From Sphingosinicellaceae bacterium (GTDB taxonomy: Bacteria > Pseudomonadota > Alphaproteobacteria > Sphingomonadales > Sphingomonadaceae): 64,000 nucleotides of DNA. Shown in pieces: positions 57,890 through 64,000 of this stretch. The notes beneath the pieces were generated by a model. That model did no database searches and was not told the origin of the DNA. It was given only the letters and a program-made list of their open reading frames with translations. Within the stretch, counting starts at the first letter, position 1. Each line of letters begins with the position of its first letter. The position numbers and the translations under genes were made by a program. The stretch spans positions 2,681,001 through 2,745,000 of the forward strand of contig CP079108.1 in the NCBI GenBank assembly GCA_019285715.1. Direction: 5' to 3'.

Positions 57890-59107
57890 ATGTTGACCCG
57901 CGAAGACGCCCTTTTGTACGATGCCGACGACGGCCTCGCCTTTGCTCGCGCTCGCTTCTCCTTGCCGCCGGGCGTGATCTACCTCGATGGCAATTCGCTC
58001 GGTGCGCTGCCCCGGCGGACGGCAGCGCGGGTGGCCGACACCGTGACCAAGGAGTGGGGCGAGGGGCTGATCCGCAGCTGGAACGATGCTGACTGGATCA
58101 ACGCTCCGGCCAAGCTTGGCGCGCGGATCGCACGGCTGGTCGGGGCCGAGGCGGAAGAGGTGATCGTCACCGACTCGGTCTCGATCAACGTTTTCAAGCT
58201 CGCAGCGGCGGCGCTGGCGTTGCGGCCCGGGCGGCGCGTTATCGTTACCGAGGCGGGCAACTTCCCGACCGACCTGTACATGCTGCAGGGGCTGAGCCGC
58301 CTGACCGGAGCGGAACTGCGGGTGGTGCCAACTGCCGGCATCGCGGCCGCGCTCGACGACAGTGTCGCACTGCTGCTCCTGACCCACACACACTACCGGA
58401 CCGGCGCGGTGCTCGACATGGCGGGCCTGACCGCGGCGGCGCATGCGGCGGGAGCGCTCGCCTGTTGGGACCTCAGCCATTCGGCGGGCGCGCTCGCGCT
58501 CGACCTGAACGGCGCGGATGCCGACATGGCGGTCGGGTGCGGCTACAAATACCTGAACGGCGGGCCCGGGGCACCGGCGTTCGCCTCCGTTGCGGCACGC
58601 CATCATGCCGAGCTTGAGCAGCCGCTGACCGGGTGGTTCGGCCACGCCGCGCCGTTCGACTTCGTCGACGACTACCGCCCGGGGGCGGGCATGCAGCGCC
58701 TGCTCGTGGGTACACCGTCGGTTATCGGAATGGCGGCGCTGGCGAGCGGGCTGGCGACCTTCGACGGGGTAGACATCGTAGCGGCAGCGGCCAAGTCGCG
58801 CGCGCTCGGCGACCTGTTCCTCGACCTCGCCGCCGAGAGCTGCCCGCAGCTGACGGTCGCCTGCCCCCGCGACCACCGCGGCGCGCAGGTCAGCCTGTCG
58901 CACCCGGACGCCTACCCGATCATGCAGGCGCTGATCGCCCGCGGCGTCATCGGCGACTTCCGCGCGCCGGACGTGCTGCGCTTCGGCTTTCCGGCGCTGT
59001 ACGTGCGCTTCGTCGATGTCTGGGACGCGGTCGCCATCCTCGCCGACGTGATGGAACACGAGGACTGGCGCGCGCCTGCACATCAACAACGGCGCGCGGT
59101 GACGTAA
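57890..59107 (+). CDS. kynU: Kynureninase
   Basis: A 405 aa PLP enzyme that splits kynurenine to anthranilate and alanine. It has IYLDGNSLGALPRRTAARV, the substrate/PLP loops TDSVSINVFKLAAAA and THTHYRTGAVLDM, DLSHSAGAL (PLP Asp) and the lysine in GCGYKYLNGGPGAPAF. All catalytic residues seem present. ATG 57890 follows GGAAC; ATG 57878 would add four residues. No other tryptophan breakdown gene is in the window. Confidence 0.95.
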   Translation: MLTREDALLYDADDGLAFARARFSLPPGVIYLDGNSLGALPRRTAARVADTVTKEWGEGLIRSWNDADWINAPAKLGARIARLVGAEAEEVIVTDSVSINVFKLAAAALALRPGRRVIVTEAGNFPTDLYMLQGLSRLTGAELRVVPTAGIAAALDDSVALLLLTHTHYRTGAVLDMAGLTAAAHAAGALACWDLSHSAGALALDLNGADADMAVGCGYKYLNGGPGAPAFASVAARHHAELEQPLTGWFGHAAPFDFVDDYRPGAGMQRLLVGTPSVIGMAALASGLATFDGVDIVAAAAKSRALGDLFLDLAAESCPQLTVACPRDHRGAQVSLSHPDAYPIMQALIARGVIGDFRAPDVLRFGFPALYVRFVDVWDAVAILADVMEHEDWRAPAHQQRRAVT

Positions 59108-59108
59108 G

Positions 59109-60101
59109 CTAGCCCGCGGCCAGCAGTATCTTGCCGAAATGGTCGCCCGCCTCCATGCGGCGGTGCGCGTCCGCGGCCTGCGCCAGCGGATACACCCGGT
59201 CGGTAACGGCCTTCAATTGGCCGGTCGCGAACAGCGGCCAGACCTCGCGCTCGAGCGCCTCGGCGATCGCCGCCTTGAACGCCACAGGACGGGGGCGGAG
59301 CATCGAGCCGCTCAGCGTCAGGCGCTTGCGCATCAGGTCCATGAAGCTGACCTCCGCGACCGGGCCGCGCTGGAAGGCGATCGAGACGTGGCGGCCGTCC
59401 TCGGCGAGGCAGGCGAGGTTGCGCGGGATATAGTCGCCGCCGACCATGTCGAGGACGACGTCGACGCCCTTGCCGCCGGTGATCCGCTTGACCTCCGCGA
59501 CGAAGTCCTGCGCCTTGTAGTCGATGGCGTAGTCGGCGCCGATGCCGAGCGCCGCCGCGCACTTGGAGGCGCTGCCGGCGGTGACGATGACCGTCAGCCC
59601 GCGGGCCTTGGCCAGCAGGATCGCGGTGACGCCGATGCCCGAGGTGCCGCCGTGGACGAGCACGGTCTCGCCCGCCTTGGCGGCGCCGCGGTCGAACAGG
59701 TTGGACCAGACGGTGAAATAGGTCTCGGGCAGCCCGGCCGCGTCCTCGAGGTCGAGGCCGGCGGGGATCGGCAGACACTGGCCGGCGGGGGCGACGCAGA
59801 ACTCGGCATAGCCGCCGCCCGCGAGCAGGGCGCAGACCTTGTCGCCCGCGTTCCAGCGCCCGGAGCCGACGAGCACTTCGCCTGCGACCTCCAGCCCCGG
59901 GATCGACGGCGCGCCCGGCGGCATCGGGTAGTGGCCCTGGCGCTGGAGCACGTCGGGGCGGTTCACGCCGGCCGCGACGACGCGGATCAGCACCTCGCCG
60001 TCGCGCGGCTCGGGGACGGGGCGCGATACCGGCACCAGCACTTCCGGGCCGCCGGGAGTGGCTGGATCGATGGCGGTCATGCTGGCGGTGATGTCTGTCA
60101 T
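59109..60101 (-). CDS. NAD(P)H quinone oxidoreductase (PIG3-like)
   Basis: A 330 aa zinc-independent medium-chain reductase of the quinone oxidoreductase/PIG3 group. Blocks seen are VAAGVNRPDVLQRQGHYPMPPGAPSIPGLEVAGEV, the NADPH loop LVHGGTSGIGVTAI, and DVVLDMVGGDYIPRNL. It likely reduces quinones or enones. It is convergent with kynU (1 base apart) and diverges from the DUF1192 gene. Confidence 0.94.
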   Translation of the reverse strand: MTDITASMTAIDPATPGGPEVLVPVSRPVPEPRDGEVLIRVVAAGVNRPDVLQRQGHYPMPPGAPSIPGLEVAGEVLVGSGRWNAGDKVCALLAGGGYAEFCVAPAGQCLPIPAGLDLEDAAGLPETYFTVWSNLFDRGAAKAGETVLVHGGTSGIGVTAILLAKARGLTVIVTAGSASKCAAALGIGADYAIDYKAQDFVAEVKRITGGKGVDVVLDMVGGDYIPRNLACLAEDGRHVSIAFQRGPVAEVSFMDLMRKRLTLSGSMLRPRPVAFKAAIAEALEREVWPLFATGQLKAVTDRVYPLAQAADAHRRMEAGDHFGKILLAAG

Positions 60102-60148
60102 GGGCGCGATATTGACTTGAGCGCCGCCCGGGTCAACGCTTTGCGGCG

Positions 60149-60349
60149 ATGGACATGGACGACATCCTGCCGCCGCCGAGGAAGGACTCGGTGCTGGCCC
60201 AGCTGGTCGCGGAGGACCTCGACCGCCTGTCGGTGAGCGAGCTCGACACCCGTATCGCGACGCTTGAGGCGGAGGCGGCGCGGACCCGGGCGAAGCGCGA
60301 CGGGGCGACCAAGTTCCGCAGCGCCGCCGACGACCTGTTCAAGCGCTAG
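60149..60349 (+). CDS. DUF1192 family protein
   Basis: A 66 aa small cytoplasmic protein of the alphaproteobacterial DUF1192 family. LSVSELDTRIATLEAEAARTRA is a short coiled coil followed by an FRSAADDLFKR end. Function unknown. It often lies next to the quinone oxidoreductase and DUF1013 genes. The aminotransferase-like gene starts 2 bases after its stop. Confidence 0.93.
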   Translation: MDMDDILPPPRKDSVLAQLVAEDLDRLSVSELDTRIATLEAEAARTRAKRDGATKFRSAADDLFKR

Positions 60350-60351
60350 GC

Positions 60352-61251
60352 GTGGCCGGCAGCCAGGATTTCGCTGCAGATCCGCGCAACGAGCGGCTGC
60401 TGATCTACCTGAATGGTCGGATTGTTACGCATAGCGAGGCTTTTGTGTCGGTTTTCGACGCGGGTTTCGTGCTCGGGGACGGCATCTGGGAGGGGCTACG
60501 GCTGCACCGGGGCCGGCTGCTATTCCTACAGGCGCACCTCGACCGGCTGTTCTGGGGGGCCGGGCAGATCGGCCTCGACATCGGCATGGACCGGCCCGGA
60601 GTGACCGCGGCGCTGCAGGCGATCCTCGACGCCAACGCCATGACCGACGGCGCTCACCTGCGCCTGATGATCACCCGCGGCGAGAAAGCCGCGGCGAACC
60701 AGGACCCGCGCAATGCGCTCGGGCGGCCGACGGTGGTCATCCTCGCCGAGTACAAGCAGCCCGCGCCCGCGCTCCGGACCCGCGGCCTCAGCCTCCACAC
60801 CGCCGGCATCCGCTGTACGCCCGCCACGATGTTCGACATGCGGATCAACTCGCACAGCCGCCTGCCGCTGATCCTCGCGTTGAATGAGGCGATCGGGGCG
60901 GGAGCGGACGAGGCGTTGATGCTGGATCCGGAGGGCAATATCTCGAGCTGCAACGCGACCAACTTCTTCTGGGTCGTCGGTGGCGAGTTGCGCACGTCGA
61001 CCGGCACGTGCTGCTTCAACGGCGTGACGCGCGCCAACGTCATCGCGCTGGCAGAGGCCAACGCCCTGCCCTTCCAGCGCGGCGACTTCGCGCCCGACGA
61101 CCTGCTCGGCGCCGACGAAGCCTTCGTCACCGGAACCTTCGGCGGCATCACCCCGGTCCGCAGCATCGACGGCCGCGCCCTGCCCGCCGCCCTCCCCGGC
61201 GCGGTCACGACCCGGATGATCGCGCTTTACGAAGCCCTGAAGGACGCATGA
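60352..61251 (+). CDS. Class IV aminotransferase-like protein lacking the catalytic Lys
   Basis: A 299 aa protein with the branched-chain/D-amino acid aminotransferase fold. SVFDAGFVLGDGIWEGLRLHRG, the DEALMLDPEGNISSCNATNFF block and TSTGTCCFNGVTRANVI are clear. In the subgroup the PLP lysine lies in a DPKINSHSK motif. Here the motif reads MFDMRINSHSR, with R164 and R170, and the whole protein has only three lysines, none in a plausible place. Either the enzyme is inactive or works without PLP Schiff base. The start is GTG 60352. It overlaps the next gene by ATGA, a pair that recurs in proteobacteria. Confidence 0.88.
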   Translation: MAGSQDFAADPRNERLLIYLNGRIVTHSEAFVSVFDAGFVLGDGIWEGLRLHRGRLLFLQAHLDRLFWGAGQIGLDIGMDRPGVTAALQAILDANAMTDGAHLRLMITRGEKAAANQDPRNALGRPTVVILAEYKQPAPALRTRGLSLHTAGIRCTPATMFDMRINSHSRLPLILALNEAIGAGADEALMLDPEGNISSCNATNFFWVVGGELRTSTGTCCFNGVTRANVIALAEANALPFQRGDFAPDDLLGADEAFVTGTFGGITPVRSIDGRALPAALPGAVTTRMIALYEALKDA

Positions 61252-61988
61252 CGATCCGGATCGCGATGTGGTCGGGGCCGCGCAACCTGTCGACCGCGCT
61301 GATGCGGAGCTTCGGCGCGCGCGCCGATACCGTGGTCAGCGACGAACCCTTCTACGGCGCCTACCTGAAAGCGACCGGCGACGACCAGCCGATGAAGGAG
61401 GCGGTTATCGCCGCGATGGACTGCGATTGGCACAATGTCGCCCGCACCCTGTCCGGCGCGGCCCCCGGCCCAGCGCCCAGCGACGCCACGGTCTGGTACC
61501 AGAAGCACATGGCGCACCACATGGAAGGACCGATCGGACCCGCCGACCTGACCGGCCAAGTCCATGCTTTCCTGATCCGCGACCCTGCGCGGGTCGTCGC
61601 GAGCTATGCCGCCAAGCGCGTCAGCGTGAACGCCGGCCACCTCGGCCTCGCCCGCCAGCGCGCCTATTTCGACCGCGAGGCGGACCGGCTCGGGCACGCG
61701 CCGCCGGTGGTCGATGCGGCGGATATCCTCGGCGATCCGGCGGGGGTGCTGGCGAAGCTGTGCGCGGCGCTCGGGATCGGCTGGGACCCGGCAATGCTGG
61801 CGTGGGAGCCGGGGCGGCGGGCGACCGACGGGGTCTGGGCGAGCCACTGGTACGGGGCGGTCGAGGCTTCGACGGGGTTCGGGCAACCGGATCGGAGCAA
61901 GGTCGTTGTGCCAGCCGAGGCGCTGCCCGTGGTGGCCGAGTGCCTGCCGCATTACGAGTATCTATCGGGGTTTCGGCTGAGCGCCTAA
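61248..61988 (+). CDS. Sulfotransferase-like protein paired with aminotransferase
   Basis: A 246 aa P-loop protein of the sulfotransferase superfamily. WSGPRNLSTALMRSFGAR is an altered PAPS-binding loop, followed by VSDEPFYGAYLKATG and the second region FLIRDPARVVASY. Similar proteins are commonly annotated as HAD or sulfotransferase family and occur beside class IV aminotransferases. The substrate is unknown. It starts inside the aminotransferase stop, so the two are made together. Confidence 0.85.
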   Translation: MTIRIAMWSGPRNLSTALMRSFGARADTVVSDEPFYGAYLKATGDDQPMKEAVIAAMDCDWHNVARTLSGAAPGPAPSDATVWYQKHMAHHMEGPIGPADLTGQVHAFLIRDPARVVASYAAKRVSVNAGHLGLARQRAYFDREADRLGHAPPVVDAADILGDPAGVLAKLCAALGIGWDPAMLAWEPGRRATDGVWASHWYGAVEASTGFGQPDRSKVVVPAEALPVVAECLPHYEYLSGFRLSA

Positions 61989-62039
61989 CGACGTCCTGCC
62001 CTGGCAAATGCACCCGAAGTCATGGCCGAGGAACCGCCG

Positions 62040-62783
62040 ATGCCCGACGAACACGTCATTATACGGACCCGCGACGGCGATTGCCCGACGCACGTCATGA
62101 CCCCGGCCGGCGACGGGCCGTGGCCGGCCGTGGTATTCTATATGGACGCCGGCGGGGTCCGACCAGGCGTGCTCGACATGGCACAGCGGCTCGCGGACGC
62201 CGGTTATGTCGTGCTGCTGCCGGACCTGTTCTACCGTTATGGTCCCTATGGCCCGCTCGTGCCGGCGGAGGTATTCGCCGGCGATGTCCGCGCCATTCTC
62301 GGTCCATTGGTAGCGACGACCGGCAACGACAAGGCGGCCGAGGACACCGGGGACCTGCTCGCCTATCTCGACACGCGCGGCGACGTCGCGGGCCGCAAGC
62401 TTGGCGCGCTGGGCTTCTGCATGGGCGGCGGAATGGCGCTGGCGGCGGCCGGGACCTACCCCGACCGCTTCGCTGCAGTCGCCAGCTTTCATGGCGGAAA
62501 TCTCGCGACCGACGCTCCGACCAGCCCGCACCGGCTCGCGCCGAAGCTGGCGGCCGAGGTCTATGTGGGCGTCGCGGAGAACGACGACAGCTACCCGCCC
62601 GAGATGGCGAAGCGCCTCGAGGCGGCGCTAGCCAAAGCCGGCGTGCACCATTGCACCGAAACCTACGCCGCCGCGCATGGCTGGATGATGCCGGATTTCC
62701 CCGTGTACGACCACGACGCTTCCGAACGCGGCTGGGACCGGATGCTCGCGCTCTTCGACCGGACACTGCACCCCGGCCGGTAA
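62040..62783 (+). CDS. Dienelactone hydrolase family protein
   Basis: A 247 aa alpha/beta hydrolase. The nucleophile loop is GFCMGGGMAL (Cys), with Asp in VGVAENDDSY and His in AAHGWMMPDFPVYD, the dienelactone hydrolase triad. It would open lactones or esters of aromatic origin. ATG 62040 is favoured by GAGGAA six bases upstream; ATG 62022 lacks a site. Confidence 0.92.
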   Translation: MPDEHVIIRTRDGDCPTHVMTPAGDGPWPAVVFYMDAGGVRPGVLDMAQRLADAGYVVLLPDLFYRYGPYGPLVPAEVFAGDVRAILGPLVATTGNDKAAEDTGDLLAYLDTRGDVAGRKLGALGFCMGGGMALAAAGTYPDRFAAVASFHGGNLATDAPTSPHRLAPKLAAEVYVGVAENDDSYPPEMAKRLEAALAKAGVHHCTETYAAAHGWMMPDFPVYDHDASERGWDRMLALFDRTLHPGR

Positions 62784-62882
62784 CCTTCGAGGCATTGCTC
62801 AGCGACGCGTACCAGCGACGCCGAGTTGTCTTCTTGAGTGATCTTCTTCGCAGCAAGATTGTTGGTCACGAAGTAGAACAGT

Positions 62883-62965
62883 GTCATCCCGGGCTCGACC
62901 CGGGACCCAGCTACTCCGAACTGGCGCGTTGGGTTAGCTGGGTCCCGGGTCAAGCCCAGGATGAC
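62883..62965. repeat. Palindromic intergenic repeat, GTCATCCCG type (copy 2)
   Basis: GTCATCCCGGGCTCGACCCGGGACCCAGCTA pairs with TTAGCTGGGTCCCGGGTCAAGCCCAGGATGAC. It is the same family as the repeat at 41785-41869, with changed loop sequence. It lies between the hydrolase gene and the convergent small membrane protein gene. Confidence 0.88.
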
Positions 62966-63005
62966 AATGGGGTTTGCTTCCGCCCGTTAATCGGCCGCTG
63001 CGGCG

Positions 63006-63422
63006 CTAAACGATCGGCGCGTCGCCACTCCCCGCGACCAGCTGCTTCGCAAACCCGTCGCCGCTGCCGAACACGATCCACAGCGGCGTGCCGACCGCGG
63101 TCCCGAGCGCGGTCAGCACGGCGAACGTGCCGCCGAACAGCGCGACCATCGCGGTCGCGGCACCGACGCCGGCGCGCTCGGTGGTGCTGCGCTCGTCCCA
63201 GGCATTGCGCTTGATGGCGTCACCGATGCGGCGGATCAGGGGCCAGGCGGTGGTGCTGTCGACGGTCGCCATGAAGGCGGCACGCGCCTTGCCGAAGCCG
63301 TCGTCGCTGCTATCACGAATGCTCAGCAGCGTGCTCGCCCACTTCGACAGCGCCAGCCGCTCTTCGGGAGTCGCGCCCTCCAGCAGTTCGGTGGCAACCT
63401 GGTTCTCGACTCGATCCGTCAT
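63006..63422 (-). CDS. Small membrane hypothetical protein
   Basis: A 138 aa protein with a helical, charged N-terminal half (NQVATELLEGATPEERLALSKWASTLLSIRD) and one or two hydrophobic helices in TAMVALFGGTFAVLTALGTAVGTPLWIVFG. I do not recognise a family. ATG 63422 follows GGAGATTTCC. It is divergent from the acyl-CoA dehydrogenase gene. Membrane location is inferred. Confidence 0.75.
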   Translation of the reverse strand: MTDRVENQVATELLEGATPEERLALSKWASTLLSIRDSSDDGFGKARAAFMATVDSTTAWPLIRRIGDAIKRNAWDERSTTERAGVGAATAMVALFGGTFAVLTALGTAVGTPLWIVFGSGDGFAKQLVAGSGDAPIV

Positions 63423-63525
63423 GGAAATCTCCTCAGGCCGTTGCTCGTCTAAGATAGGGTGACGCAGGGGCTTGTGCGAGGCTGACGTTAACGTAAAGTG
63501 ATCGCGTCCTCTGGGGAGAGCACGC

Positions 63526-64000
63526 TTGAATTTCGATTTTTCCGACGATGCGAAGGCGTTGCGCGAACAGGCGCGGCGCTTCCTCGACGAGCGCGCCGGG
63601 TCAAAGGTGGCGCGGGCTCAGATGACGTCGGATGCCCCCTATGACACAATGCTGTGGAACGCGGTGGTCGAGCTCGGCTGGACCGCGGCGCGCGTCCCCG
63701 AGGCGCTCGGCGGCATCGGGCTCGGCGGCGACGAGGCGTGCGTACTGGCCGAGGAGATCGGCCGGGCGCTCGCGCCGGTGCCGTTCATGGCGACGCTGCT
63801 GGCGACAGAGGCGCTGCTGCTCGCCGGCACCGACGCGCAGAAGGCGAAGTGGCTGACGGGGTTCGCCGCGGGCGCGCTGATCGGCTGCACCGGCTGGGGC
63901 GAGGGCACCGCGCTGAGCCCCGCCGCAGCCACGGCAAAGGTCACCGGCGACCGCATTACCGGCGTGAAAACTCCGATCGCCGACCTGAACGGTGCCGACG
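63526..64000 (+). CDS. Acyl-CoA dehydrogenase family protein, partial
   Basis: The first 158 residues of an acyl-CoA dehydrogenase; the gene runs past the window end. NFDFSDDAKALREQARRFLDER, ELGWTAARVPEALGGIGLGGDEACVLAEEIGRALAP and ALIGCTGWGEG match the N-terminal domain. These flavoproteins form double bonds in acyl-CoAs. The start is TTG 63526 behind GGGGAG; no ATG fits. Confidence 0.9.
   Translation, partial: MNFDFSDDAKALREQARRFLDERAGSKVARAQMTSDAPYDTMLWNAVVELGWTAARVPEALGGIGLGGDEACVLAEEIGRALAPVPFMATLLATEALLLAGTDAQKAKWLTGFAAGALIGCTGWGEGTALSPAAATAKVTGDRITGVKTPIADLNGAD

Overview
The window is a GC-rich chromosomal segment (about 65-70% G+C by eye) from an alphaproteobacterium, most likely a member of the Sphingomonadales. 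Supporting signs are the DUF1013 (TrcR-like) / quinone oxidoreductase / DUF1192 neighbourhood, the xseA - DUF2093 - M23 peptidase - purD neighbourhood, a DUF6607 gene beside a TonB receptor, a CC_3452-family protein, three TonB-dependent receptors, and intergenic repeats of types I associate with this order. Gene packing is dense, with many ATGA, TGATG and GTGA overlaps. I see no tRNA, rRNA, CRISPR array, transposase or prophage.

Layout. 1-3634: iron/heme uptake, with a DUF6607 gene (apparently frameshifted and cut by the window edge) divergent from a heme-type TonB receptor and a small unknown gene; two Fur-like palindromes lie between them. 3631-8158: leftward pstS-pstC-pstA-pstB-phoU operon behind a Pho box. 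8226-13980: a periplasmic repeat protein, ClpB, a 2-oxoglutarate hydroxylase plus sulfotransferase pair, and a small secreted protein. 14198-23825: a large TonB receptor, two TPR-fused 2OG/Fe(II) hydroxylases and two TPR-fused sulfotransferases, which together with the 11.6-13.4 kb pair form a hydroxylation/sulfation cluster of unknown substrate. 23822-30558: M23 lipoprotein, DUF2093, xseA, lipid kinase, metallophosphoesterase, purD and an APH-like kinase. 30555-33095: a PAS-GGDEF-EAL protein whose EAL half looks dead.

33294-41609: parallel beta-helix protein and diheme cytochrome pair, a ZnuD-type receptor with a possible Zur site, a MarR regulator, and a run of small enzymes (hotdog thioesterase, atypical SDR, GNAT, DsbA-like isomerase) ending at a strong bidirectional terminator and a Bax-inhibitor-1 protein. 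41889-46595: ybbA/ybbP ABC system divergent from tesA, then thpR, with palindromic repeats, one of which supplies the C-terminus of YbbA. 46642-53589: MFS transporter plus SDR, glnB-glnA behind a sigma-54-type promoter, a ClC channel and a TorF-type porin. 53590-57063: a gene-free stretch with a candidate small RNA, parE, and an AT-rich foreign-looking HEPN-like gene abutting the parE stop. 57064-64000: TrcR-like regulator, kynureninase, quinone oxidoreductase, DUF1192, a class IV aminotransferase without its catalytic lysine paired with a sulfotransferase-like protein, dienelactone hydrolase, a small membrane protein, and the start of an acyl-CoA dehydrogenase.

The best candidates for undescribed biology are the TPR-hydroxylase/TPR-sulfotransferase cluster (11.6-23.8 kb), the AT-rich HEPN-like gene at the parE 3' end, the putative anti-Shine-Dalgarno small RNA near 53.9 kb, and the repeat-derived protein tail of YbbA. 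All functional statements are inference from sequence reading; no database search was run.
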